A DNA stretch of 36,979 nt from positions 1 to 36,979 of the forward strand of contig SVJD01000020.1 of the NCBI GenBank assembly GCA_015069165.1, read 5' to 3'. Below the pieces are notes generated by a model that saw nothing but the letters and a program-made list of their open reading frames with translations, searched no databases and had not been told where the DNA came from. The position numbers were made by a program, and so were the translations under genes. Positions 1 to 7,985 of this stretch are shown here, in pieces (position 1 is the first letter of the stretch; each line of letters begins with the position of its first letter). This DNA is from Oscillospiraceae bacterium. Lineage in GTDB: Bacteria; Bacillota; Clostridia; UBA1212; UBA1255.

Positions 1-808
1 CGTGACCTGTATCGAAGTCTCTAATGTCATAGCACTGGCAAGTAGGACATACGAAAGTACAAGTTCCGCATGCAAGACATGCTTTATACAAATCTTGCCA
101 TTGCTCTGCATAGAATACATCGTTAAGCTTTGTTGTAAGATTTTCACCGCTGAAATATGAAAGATTAAGATCTTTAAGCGGAAGCTTTTCAAGTATTTCT
201 TTTATGGAAGCTTTTACTTCTTCTACTTTTGCATCGTCTGAATTATCTGCGCTCTCTAAAACGTTTGCGAGTGCTTTTGTGAGTTCTTCACCCTTTGCTG
301 TTTCAGCTTTCCAATAAAGCGTATCTCCTGCGAGCCATGTAGTAACATCGCCGCCTTGAGGATTAGCTGCATCTATTCCGAATGCACCGCAGAAGCAAGT
401 TTCTTCGGGTTCGTTACAAGCCAATGTAACAATAACGCCGTTTTCGCGTCTGTTTTTATAGAAAGTATCAACAGGCTCGCTCAAAAATACGTTATCGAGA
501 ACTTCAAAGCTCTTTGCATCACATGCACGTACACCGAAAATAACGAAAGGCTCTGACGGATCACGGTCTTCGATTATGTCGATGTTCTTATTTGAAACTT
601 TAAAGGAAATAAGATTTTCACTCTGAGGGAAAAACAATTCCTTTGCTGATTTTACTGTTTTAAGGCAGTCGATGTTAACATTGCTGACAGGTGTCCACTG
701 TTCAAAAAGGCACTGATTTGCGCTTTCAACAGGAACGTAAATGTTCTTTATTGCCGCAACTGCCGCATATAAATCAGGTAAACGGTCTTTAGCTATTTTA
801 TACATCAT
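1..808 (-). CDS. flxB: FlxB-like iron-sulfur subunit (partial, C-terminus outside window)
   Basis: The start codon (ATG, 808) overlaps the TGA of the upstream gene by 4 nt (ATGA), so the two are translationally coupled. About 269 codons are visible and the reading frame runs off the left edge. Near the edge is a ferredoxin-like cluster motif, CLACGTCTFVCPTCQCYDI, of the type found in sulfhydrogenase/AsrA-type beta subunits. The position, next after flxC in the order hdrBCA-flxDCBA, is the main reason for calling it FlxB; the family is an electron-transfer subunit of the FlxABCD-HdrABC NADH dehydrogenase/heterodisulfide reductase. The expected flxA (FAD/NAD-binding) would lie just outside the window. 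The cluster type and family are fairly secure; the B-versus-C name is inference. Confidence 0.7.
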   Translation of the reverse strand, partial: MMYKIAKDRLPDLYAAVAAIKNIYVPVESANQCLFEQWTPVSNVNIDCLKTVKSAKELFFPQSENLISFKVSNKNIDIIEDRDPSEPFVIFGVRACDAKSFEVLDNVFLSEPVDTFYKNRRENGVIVTLACNEPEETCFCGAFGIDAANPQGGDVTTWLAGDTLYWKAETAKGEELTKALANVLESADNSDDAKVEEVKASIKEILEKLPLKDLNLSYFSGENLTTKLNDVFYAEQWQDLYKACLACGTCTFVCPTCQCYDIRDFDTGH

Positions 809-1803
809 TTATTACCGCCTCTCTCATATATAACACTCGGCTCTGCATCTTGTTTTGTGTAAGATGTCAGAGGCATTCCCAACTCAATATCAGCGCCTGC
901 TTGGTAGTCGCCGTAAAGCTCGTTGATGTCTTTAATGAACTTACGGTTAAGTAAGTGGAGCGGGATGTTCTGAGGACAAACTCTTGTACATTCTCCGCAA
1001 TCAGTACATCTTCCTGCTACGTGGAAAGCTCTGATGATGTGGAAAAGATTTTCTTCGAAATCATCTGTATTTGCTTTGCTGTCTACACCTGATTTCGGGT
1101 TATCGAATACACATGTAAGACAAGAACAAGCAGGACATACGTTACGGCATGCATTACAACGAATACATCTTGAAAGCTCTCCTCTCCAGAAATCGAAACG
1201 CTCGTCGGGAGTCATGTGCTCCAAATTCTCGATGTATGCAAAGCGGTTGCCGAAATCATTGTTTGCAACTGCAGTTTCGGGCTCTTTATCTTCATTTGTA
1301 AGAGCATCATAAACTACGTGCTTTTTACCTTTACAATACATACATTTTTCGAAAAGTACTTCCTTTTTAGCACAAGTTTTCTCACCGTAAATAGTTTCGA
1401 ATACTACTTCTTCGCCTACGGATTTAACACCTGTTATACCTTTAATACCGAGCTGTGCAGCTTTTTGAACATCAATTTTTCCTTCGCAAGGAATTCCCAA
1501 AACGTATACGTTTTCACGGTTAATTCTGTTTTCCTTTAAAAGCTGATTAAAGCTGTATGTATCACAAGGCTTTAAAAGTGCAATAATTTTGCCTTCTTTT
1601 TTGGACTCAAGTATGAAATATTTGCTCTGGTTGGATGCGCAGAAATCATCATAAATCATATTGTCCAAAGTTTCCTTTGTGAAAACTGCAGGAGAAACAT
1701 CATAGTAAAACTCGCCGTTTTCCCATCCCATTACTCTGTCAGCTGTGCCGTCTTCCAATAAAGCTCGGCATTTTGATAAAATTTCTTCGCTTATTCTTTG
1801 CAT
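805..1803 (-). CDS. flxC: FlxC-like / FrhB-type 4Fe-4S electron-transfer subunit
   Basis: 332 residues, ATG at 1803 with GGAGG seven bases upstream, overlapping the end of flxD by 13 bp. The N-terminal two thirds resemble coenzyme F420 hydrogenase/sulfhydrogenase beta-type proteins. It carries a lone Cys pair (FEKCMYCKGKK, about residue 153) and then two ferredoxin motifs, CIRCNACRNVCPACSC (about 215) and CTDCGECTRVCPQNIP (about 270), so it should bind at least two 4Fe-4S clusters. It probably passes electrons between the flavin/NADH module and FlxD-HdrA in the cytoplasm. Gene order supports FlxC; hydrogenase beta subunit is the alternative name, but no hydrogenase large subunit is visible. 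Confidence 0.75.
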   Translation of the reverse strand: MQRISEEILSKCRALLEDGTADRVMGWENGEFYYDVSPAVFTKETLDNMIYDDFCASNQSKYFILESKKEGKIIALLKPCDTYSFNQLLKENRINRENVYVLGIPCEGKIDVQKAAQLGIKGITGVKSVGEEVVFETIYGEKTCAKKEVLFEKCMYCKGKKHVVYDALTNEDKEPETAVANNDFGNRFAYIENLEHMTPDERFDFWRGELSRCIRCNACRNVCPACSCLTCVFDNPKSGVDSKANTDDFEENLFHIIRAFHVAGRCTDCGECTRVCPQNIPLHLLNRKFIKDINELYGDYQAGADIELGMPLTSYTKQDAEPSVIYERGGNK

Positions 1804-2237
1804 CTCAAATCCTCCAATTTCTTATTAGGTCCTAAATTGTGGATAGTTTCTACAAATTCATTCATCGTTGCAGAGAACTTAGCTCCCTCTGCTGCGGAAA
1901 TCCACTCTACTCTTGTTCTTCCTTTTTCTATTCCCAAGTAGTCAAGCATACTGAAAAGAAGTGTCATTCTTCTTCTTGCGAAATAGTTTCCGGATGTGTA
2001 GTGGCAGTCTCCGGGGTGGCATCCGGCAATAATTACACCATCAGCACCTCTTTGGAATGCACGCAAAATAAACATCGGATTTACGCGGCATGAACAAGGA
2101 ACACGTATAACCTTTACATTTGCAGGGTATGAAAGTCTGCTTGAACCTGCAAGGTCAGCACCTGCATAACTGCACCAGTTACAGCAAAATGCAACGATTA
2201 AGGGTTTAAATTCTTTATCATTTTCTTTTATTTGCAT
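1791..2237 (-). CDS. flxD: MvhD/FlxD-type iron-sulfur adaptor of heterodisulfide reductase
   Basis: 148 residues, a normal length for MvhD. ATG at 2237 follows GGAGG by ten bases and overlaps the hdrA stop by 10 bp. Conserved cysteines stand in FCCNWCSYAGAD near the N-terminus, then RVPCSCRVNP and GCHPGDCHY, the pattern expected for the small iron-sulfur MvhD protein. In methanogens MvhD links hydrogenase to HdrA; in Flx-Hdr complexes the same protein links the NADH-oxidising Flx part to HdrA. Its place directly between hdrA and flxC fits that adaptor role. Confidence 0.9.
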   Translation of the reverse strand: MQIKENDKEFKPLIVAFCCNWCSYAGADLAGSSRLSYPANVKVIRVPCSCRVNPMFILRAFQRGADGVIIAGCHPGDCHYTSGNYFARRRMTLLFSMLDYLGIEKGRTRVEWISAAEGAKFSATMNEFVETIHNLGPNKKLEDLRCKE

Positions 2238-4213
2238 ATTGCGTCAACCTCCGCCATAATTTGTCTTGTTGTGAATCCTTTAAGATCCATTGCTCCGGAA
2301 GGACAAGTTACTGTACAAGCACCGCAGCCTTGACATACTGCTTCGTTAACTACTGCAATACGTCTTACTTCTCTCTTACCGTGGTCATTTACTTCTTTAT
2401 TTACATATTCAATTGCTCCGTAAGGACAAACATTAGCACACTGTGAGCATCCGTTACAAAGAAGCTCGTTAGAGTTTGCAACGCAAGGATTGCAAGAAAG
2501 TTTGTCTTTAGCAAGCAAACCGATAACTTTTGCAGCAGCAGCACTTGCCTGAGCAACTGTTTCCGGAACGTCCTTAGGTCCTTGACATACACCTGAAAGG
2601 AATACGCCTGCCGTGGGGCTCTCTACGGGACGAAGCTTTGCGTGTGCTTCTGTGAGGAAGTTATTTGTATCAATACTTGCCGTAAGCATTGTTGCTATAT
2701 TTTTCACACTGGGATCGGGCTCGATTGCTGTTGCAAGAACAACCAGATCTGCCTCGATTTTAACTTGCTCATTTGCAATAAGGTCAGAGCCTTGTACGAT
2801 AAGCTTGCCGTCTTTTTCAACGATTTTACCAACCATACCTTTGATGTAATCTACGCCGTATTCTTCAACTGCTCTTCTGTAGAATTCATCGAAATTTTTA
2901 CCGGGTGTTCTTACATCAATATAGAATACGTGTACTTTTGTATCGGGATACTTGTCACGAATCATCATTGCGTGTTTTGCAGTATACATACAGCAAATCT
3001 TTGAGCAATACGGTTTACCGCAACCTGAAACATCTCTTGAACCTACGCATTGTACAAATACAATTTCGTGCGGATGCTCATTATCAGAAGGACGAAGAAG
3101 CGTACCTTTTGTGGGGCCTGCAGCATTCATAAGACGCTCAAGTTCAAGTGATGTGATAACGTCTTTATTTTGCGCATAGCCGAACTCTTCAAAATTATCA
3201 AGATTTATAAGCTTGTAACCTGTTGCCGCAACGATTGCACCGTACTCTCTCTCAACTATTTCATCCTGTTGCTCAAAATCAATAGCTTTTGAAGGACAAA
3301 CAGTTGCACAAAGACCGCATTTTCCTGTTTTCATTTTTACACAGTAGTTCGTATCAATTACGGGAACGTTCGGAATAGCCTGTGCAAAAGGAATATAAAT
3401 CGCACCTCTGTTATTAAGTCCTTGGTTAAACTCGTTGGGAGCTTTCTTTGAGGGACATTTTTCTGTACAAACACCGCAACCTGTACAAAGGTCTGCTTTT
3501 ACGTGTCTTGCTTTCTTTCTTATTTTAACTTTGAAATTACCTACGAATCCGTTAACTGCTTCTACTTCACTGTAAGTAAACAAGTTAATTTTTTCATGAG
3601 CTGCAGCATCAACCATTTTAGGTGTCAAAATACAAGCCGCACAGTCAAGTGTCGGGAATGTTTTGTCGAGCTGAGCCATTTTACCGCCTATTGTAGGCGA
3701 TTTTTCTACTATATCAACTTCGTATCCTGCATCGGCAATATCAAGTGCAGTCTGAATACCTGCAATACCGCCGCCGATTACAAGTGCTCTTTTTGTAACA
3801 GCACTTTCTCCTGCAGTCAAAGGTGTGTTAAGGAGAAGTTTAGCAATTGCTGCTTTAGCCAATATAATTGCTTTCTCCGTACCTTCGTCTTTATCCTTAT
3901 GTATCCATGAACACTGCTCACGAATATTGGCAATTTCTACCATATAAGGGTTAAGACCTGCTGCTTGAGCTGTTTTACGGAATGTGGCTTCATGCATACG
4001 AGGTGAGCATGAACATACTACTATTCCCGTAAGTCCGTACTCTTTTATAGCCTGTCTGATTTTGAGCTGTCCTGCCTCCGAACACATATACTGATAGTCC
4101 GTAGAATAAACAACTCCCGGCTCACTTGCTACTTCTTGTGCCACTCTTTCTACATCTACGGTGCCGGCAATGTTACTACCGCACCAACAAACAAATACTC
4201 CGATTTTTTGCAA
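2228..4213 (-). CDS. hdrA: Heterodisulfide reductase subunit A-like flavoprotein (HdrA)
   Basis: About 661 residues. The likely start is TTG at 4213, with GGAAGTGA six bases upstream and the product beginning MQKIGVFVCWCGSNIAG; an in-frame TTG at 4228 would add five residues. The FAD-binding motif GGGIAGIQTALDIADAG lies near residue 150 and is followed by the HdrA-typical PTLDCAACILTPKM. Ferredoxin motifs follow: CTGCGVCTEKCP (about 245), CGLCATVCPSKAIDF (about 300) and two at the C-terminus (CNGCSQCANVCPYGAIEY and CQGCGACTVTCPSGAM). HdrA is the flavin-based bifurcating core that splits electrons between ferredoxin and HdrBC. It is single length, not the fused or doubled form, and no selenocysteine position is apparent. 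Confidence 0.95.
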   Translation of the reverse strand: MQKIGVFVCWCGSNIAGTVDVERVAQEVASEPGVVYSTDYQYMCSEAGQLKIRQAIKEYGLTGIVVCSCSPRMHEATFRKTAQAAGLNPYMVEIANIREQCSWIHKDKDEGTEKAIILAKAAIAKLLLNTPLTAGESAVTKRALVIGGGIAGIQTALDIADAGYEVDIVEKSPTIGGKMAQLDKTFPTLDCAACILTPKMVDAAAHEKINLFTYSEVEAVNGFVGNFKVKIRKKARHVKADLCTGCGVCTEKCPSKKAPNEFNQGLNNRGAIYIPFAQAIPNVPVIDTNYCVKMKTGKCGLCATVCPSKAIDFEQQDEIVEREYGAIVAATGYKLINLDNFEEFGYAQNKDVITSLELERLMNAAGPTKGTLLRPSDNEHPHEIVFVQCVGSRDVSGCGKPYCSKICCMYTAKHAMMIRDKYPDTKVHVFYIDVRTPGKNFDEFYRRAVEEYGVDYIKGMVGKIVEKDGKLIVQGSDLIANEQVKIEADLVVLATAIEPDPSVKNIATMLTASIDTNNFLTEAHAKLRPVESPTAGVFLSGVCQGPKDVPETVAQASAAAAKVIGLLAKDKLSCNPCVANSNELLCNGCSQCANVCPYGAIEYVNKEVNDHGKREVRRIAVVNEAVCQGCGACTVTCPSGAMDLKGFTTRQIMAEVDAICK

Positions 4214-4238
4214 TTTATTCACTTCCAATCTTTATCGG

Positions 4239-4631
4239 TTACTTACTGTATTTTCTGAATGCACTTACGATTGCCTGTTGCGGCATATTTTCGTCCAACT
4301 TTTCAGGCACTGCATTCGCTTTGAGATGGTTCTCACCCTGCTGTCTGACTACGCAAACACGTACTGCTTCGATAAGCTTTGCAGGTTCAACGCTTCTGGG
4401 ACATCTTTCTATGCAAGCGAAGCAAGAAAGACAAGTCCAAATTGATTTTGAATCCATCAATTTTTTAATTTGTCCCTTTTCTACCATAGAAACGAATTGA
4501 TGAGGATGATATTCCATATCTTCGTATGAGGGACATGTTCCGGAGCACTTACCGCATTTCATACATTTTTTTGTATTAACACCGCTTATTCTTACAATAC
4601 GCTCCGCGAGTTCTTTTTCATTTACCGTCAC
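4239..4631 (-). CDS. hdrC: Heterodisulfide reductase subunit C-like ferredoxin (HdrC)
   Basis: 130 residues with a GTG start at 4631 behind a strong GGAGGG (six-base spacing). Two classical 4Fe-4S motifs are present: C23-x2-C26-x2-C29-x3-C33 (CMKCGKCSGTCP) and C67-x2-C70-x2-C73-x3-C77 (CLSCFACIERCP). HdrC carries electrons from HdrA to HdrB. It lies 12 bp after hdrB and 10-25 bp before hdrA, so expression must be linked. There is no membrane segment, so it is the soluble type and not the HdrE/D type. Confidence 0.93.
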   Translation of the reverse strand: MTVNEKELAERIVRISGVNTKKCMKCGKCSGTCPSYEDMEYHPHQFVSMVEKGQIKKLMDSKSIWTCLSCFACIERCPRSVEPAKLIEAVRVCVVRQQGENHLKANAVPEKLDENMPQQAIVSAFRKYSK

Positions 4632-4643
4632 AAATATCCCTCC

Positions 4644-5429
4644 TTATTTTAAGCCGAGTGCTTCGGCAAGTAATTCCGTGAAATAGCATATTGCGGGTTT
4701 GTTCTCGATAGTGCTGTTTGTTTCCAAATTATACAAACACAAAGGACATGCTGTAATAATTGTATCTGCACCTTTTGCCATAGCTTCTTCAAGAATCATA
4801 TTCGCACGCTTTTGAGGAATGGATTTATCTTCAAGTGCTACATAGCCGCCGCAACATTCATTACGGTATCCCGTAATAACAGGTTGTGCGCCTATAGCTT
4901 TAATGAAATCTTCAAGAATTGTAGGATTCTCGGGATTATCAAATTGCATAACCTTCGCAGGTCTGAGCAAGAGACATCCGTAATAAGCTGCTATTTTTCT
5001 GCCTTTCAAAGGATTTTTAACAGCTTCTTTGATTTTATCAAAGCCTACTGTATCTCTTAACATTTCGAGGTAGTGAACAACATTTGTTTCGCCTACATAA
5101 TCAGTATCGAGTTTAAGATAATTATTTACTTTCATCCGAATGTCATCGTTTGTAAGCATATCATCATTTACTCTTTTAATAACATGATGACAAGCTGAGC
5201 ACAAAGTAAGTAAATCCCTGCCTTCTTTTTTAGCACTGTCAAGTGCACGAACTGCTGACAATTTTGTAGCAATTTCATCAAGAGCAAGAGGATATACTGC
5301 GCCGCAGCACTGCCAATCTTCTATTTCTGCAAGAGTAACGCCAAGAGCTTCGGCTGAAACTCTGGCGTAACGATCTAAATCTTTTGCTTTAGTTTTTAAT
5401 GTGCATCCGGGATAATAACTGTAAGTCAT
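4644..5429 (-). CDS. hdrB: Heterodisulfide reductase subunit B-like catalytic subunit (HdrB)
   Basis: 261 residues, ATG at 5429 with AAAGGA upstream. Both CCG domains are complete: C9-x31-C41C42-x34-C77-x2-C80 and C152-x39-C192C193-x34-C228-x2-C231. These ligate the two non-cubane 4Fe-4S clusters that reduce a disulfide in methanogen HdrB, so the active site appears intact. The natural acceptor in a non-methanogen is unknown: in sulfate reducers a DsrC-like disulfide is proposed. Here the co-transcribed malate dehydrogenase and fumarase make a link to fumarate metabolism worth considering, since thiol:fumarate reductase TfrB is an HdrC-HdrB homologue. Confidence 0.94.
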   Translation of the reverse strand: MTYSYYPGCTLKTKAKDLDRYARVSAEALGVTLAEIEDWQCCGAVYPLALDEIATKLSAVRALDSAKKEGRDLLTLCSACHHVIKRVNDDMLTNDDIRMKVNNYLKLDTDYVGETNVVHYLEMLRDTVGFDKIKEAVKNPLKGRKIAAYYGCLLLRPAKVMQFDNPENPTILEDFIKAIGAQPVITGYRNECCGGYVALEDKSIPQKRANMILEEAMAKGADTIITACPLCLYNLETNSTIENKPAICYFTELLAEALGLK

Positions 5430-5457
5430 ATTTCTTAGTTCCTTTCAGTTTGTTTTT

Positions 5458-6822
5458 TTATACCATCTGCTCAGGCTTGAACACTTCGTCAAATTTCTCT
5501 GCTGTGAGGAAGCCCAGCTCTACGCATGCTTCTTTTAAAGAAATATTTTCTTTGTATGCTTTTTTAGCTGTCTTTGCTGCATTGTCATAACCGATATACG
5601 GATTCAATGCTGTTACAAGCATAAGTGAATTATAGAGGTTATGTTTCATTTTTTCTCTGTTAGCTTTAATGCCTGACACACAATTGTCGTTGAAAGAACG
5701 AATTCCGTCTGCCAAGAGGCGTACTGACTGGAGGAAATTGTAAATGAGTACCGGCATAAATACATTAAGTTCAAAGTTACCTTGTGAAGCTGCCATACCA
5801 ACTGCTACATCGTTTGCAATAACTTGAACTGCAACCATTGTCATTGACTCGCACTGTGTGGGGTTAACTTTACCGGGCATAATTGAACTTCCGGGCTCGT
5901 TTTCAGGAATGAAAATCTCTCCGAGACCGCATCTGGGGCCGCTTGCCAACCAACGAACGTCATTTGCAATCTTCATAAGGTCTGCTGCCAATGCTTTCAA
6001 AGCACCGTGTGCAAATACAAGCTCGTCTTTTGATGTAAGTGCATGGAATTTATTTGCAGCTGTTTCAAATTTCTTTCCGGTAAGTTCTGAAACAACTTTA
6101 GCTACCTCAGGTCCGAAAGCTTTGGGAGCATTAAGTCCTGTTCCTACTGCTGTACCGCCGAGTGCCAATTCTTTAAGTCCGGGAAGTGCTGCTTCGAGCA
6201 TTCCTTTTGCTTTTTCAATCATATTTCTCCAACCGCTGATTTCTTGTGAAAACTTAACAGGTGTTGCATCTTGGAGATGTGTACGGCCGCTCTTTACTAT
6301 GTCATCGTTCTCCGATTCAAGACGTTTAAGTGTCTCGATAAATGTATCCATTGCCGGGAAAAGCTTATCTTCGATACCGATTACAGCTGCAATGTGCATA
6401 GCTGTAGGGAATGTATCGTTTGAGCTCTGTGACATATTTATATGATCGTTGGGGTGAAGAAGCTTTTTGCCGCAAATTTCGTTTCCTCTGTTTGCAATAA
6501 CTTCATTGGCGTTCATGTTTGACTGTGTGCCGCTTCCTGTCTGCCATACAACCAACGGAAAATGGTCATTCAAGTTACCTGCGATTACTTCGTCACAAGC
6601 TTTACTGATGATGTCTTTCTTTTCTTCGTCCATTTTGCCGAGATTAAAGTTTGCAATTGCAGCTGCTTTTTTCAAAATACCGAATGCATGAGTAATCTCA
6701 CGAGGCATAATTTCGCCGCCGATTTTAAAGTTTTGGAAACTTCTTTGTGTCTGTGCTGCCCAATAACGATCTGCAGGTACCTGCATCTCGCCCATTGAAT
6801 CGCGTTCTATACGATATTCCAT
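5458..6822 (-). CDS. fumC: Fumarate hydratase, class II
   Basis: 454 residues, the usual length. It catalyses reversible hydration of fumarate to L-malate in the cytoplasm without iron-sulfur. The lyase-1 signature GSSIMPGKVNP is at residues 311-321, the conserved GRTHLQDATP at 179-188 and the substrate loop TGSGTQSNMNANEV starting near residue 95. ATG at 6822 follows GGAGG. It sits 23 bp after mdh and 28 bp before hdrB, all on one strand, so it is part of the mdh-fumC-hdr-flx operon. Aspartase is a close relative, but the motif set and the mdh neighbour favour fumarase. Confidence 0.95.
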   Translation of the reverse strand: MEYRIERDSMGEMQVPADRYWAAQTQRSFQNFKIGGEIMPREITHAFGILKKAAAIANFNLGKMDEEKKDIISKACDEVIAGNLNDHFPLVVWQTGSGTQSNMNANEVIANRGNEICGKKLLHPNDHINMSQSSNDTFPTAMHIAAVIGIEDKLFPAMDTFIETLKRLESENDDIVKSGRTHLQDATPVKFSQEISGWRNMIEKAKGMLEAALPGLKELALGGTAVGTGLNAPKAFGPEVAKVVSELTGKKFETAANKFHALTSKDELVFAHGALKALAADLMKIANDVRWLASGPRCGLGEIFIPENEPGSSIMPGKVNPTQCESMTMVAVQVIANDVAVGMAASQGNFELNVFMPVLIYNFLQSVRLLADGIRSFNDNCVSGIKANREKMKHNLYNSLMLVTALNPYIGYDNAAKTAKKAYKENISLKEACVELGFLTAEKFDEVFKPEQMV

Positions 6823-6845
6823 ATATTTACTTCCTCCGCTATATA

Positions 6846-7796
6846 TTAAAATTCAAGTTTGCTTATAAGATCTTTAAGAATATTTCCGCTCTTTTGCATA
6901 AGTTCGAGTTCGCTGTCTAAAAGTGTAGGTGTTACGCAGCCCTTTACTCCGTCAATGCCCAACACTACAAGGTGGCTTATGCACACATCGCTAAGACCGT
7001 ACTCACCGTGCATCATTGAAGAAACTGTCATTATGTAATCCTTGCCTGTGAAAAGTGACTCTACTATGCTGCATACCGAAACTGAAACAGCATAATATGT
7101 TGCGCTCTTATTTTTGATAATCTCGCCGCCTGAAGTTCTTACATAATCAATAACCTCGTCATAGTTAGGAGGTGTAATGTCATGTTTACCTGTATATTTT
7201 ATTCCTTTGCAGTAATCTTCAATACCGATAGCAGCAACTTTTGCCAAAGACCAAGGAATAAATGATGAATCTCCGTGCTCACCCATTACATAAGCGTGGA
7301 TATTTTTCTGGCATACTCCGAAATGGTCGGAAAGGTAATAACGCAAACGAGCTGTGTCGAGGATTGTTCCCGAACCGATAATTTTGTTCTCGGGCAACCC
7401 TGAATACTTCATAAATGCATATGTCATAATATCAACAGGATTACTTACTATAATATACAAAGCATCAGGAGCATGTTTTGCTATCTCCGGAGCAATTTGT
7501 TTCATTATATTAACGTTTGTTTGTGCCAAGTCAAGTCTTGTCTGGCCTGCTTTTCTCGGAAGTCCCGAAGAAATTACAACTACATCAGAATCCTTTGCAT
7601 CTTCATAAGTACCGGAATAGATTGTTACCGGGCAACAGAAAGGTGTTCCCTGCTGAATATCCATTGCCTCTCCTTCTGCTTTATCGTGGTTAATGTCGAT
7701 AAGTACGATTTCTGAAGCAATTCCTTTTACTGTCATAGTATACGCGATTGTAGAACCAACACTACCAGCTCCGATGATTGTTACCTTATTACTCAT
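6846..7796 (-). CDS. mdh: Malate dehydrogenase, LDH-like (NAD-dependent)
   Basis: Rossmann motif GAGSVGSTIA is at the N-terminus and the catalytic His lies in GEHGDSSF (about residue 174). In the substrate-discriminating loop the sequence is SSGLPRKAGQTRLDL: an Arg stands where lactate dehydrogenases have Gln, which indicates malate/oxaloacetate specificity even though the overall sequence is LDH-like. The start is placed at ATG 7796, six bases after AGAGG; the ATG at 7802 directly abuts that site. It is the first gene of the operon and is followed 23 bp later by fumarase, making the oxaloacetate-malate-fumarate half of the reductive TCA branch. Confidence 0.9.
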   Translation of the reverse strand: MSNKVTIIGAGSVGSTIAYTMTVKGIASEIVLIDINHDKAEGEAMDIQQGTPFCCPVTIYSGTYEDAKDSDVVVISSGLPRKAGQTRLDLAQTNVNIMKQIAPEIAKHAPDALYIIVSNPVDIMTYAFMKYSGLPENKIIGSGTILDTARLRYYLSDHFGVCQKNIHAYVMGEHGDSSFIPWSLAKVAAIGIEDYCKGIKYTGKHDITPPNYDEVIDYVRTSGGEIIKNKSATYYAVSVSVCSIVESLFTGKDYIMTVSSMMHGEYGLSDVCISHLVVLGIDGVKGCVTPTLLDSELELMQKSGNILKDLISKLEF

Positions 7797-7907
7797 ATGC
7801 ATCCTCTTTTCTAAAATATTTTTAATTCATCTTACAATTTTTCAATTGCAAACATTGTTTTTTTGTTTTTATATGCGGCATGAAAAAACATTTGCACACA
7901 CTTTGAT

Positions 7908-7936
7908 ATTATCACATATGCAAGCAAAAATGTCAA
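7908..7936 (-). promoter_or_regulatory. Sigma-A promoter of the mdh-fumC-hdr-flx operon
   Basis: On the minus strand TTGACA (7936-7931), a 17-base spacer and GATAAT (7913-7908) lie about 110 bases before the mdh start. No other convincing promoter was noticed in the short gaps further down the operon. I looked for a Rex-type palindrome (TTGTTAA-N4-TTAACAA) here and did not see one. Confidence 0.75.
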
Positions 7937-7985
7937 TTATAAGAACAAAAAAATGTCGTTATAAGGCGAACTGAATCAGAACTCT

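Noticed and set aside
6846-7796. Lactate dehydrogenase
   Set aside because: The overall sequence is LDH-like, but the specificity position has Arg (LPRKAGQTR), not Gln, and the next gene is fumarase.
7797-7985. Rex or other redox operator upstream of mdh
   Set aside because: No TTGTTAA-N4-TTAACAA-like palindrome was found; only short AT-rich partial repeats.
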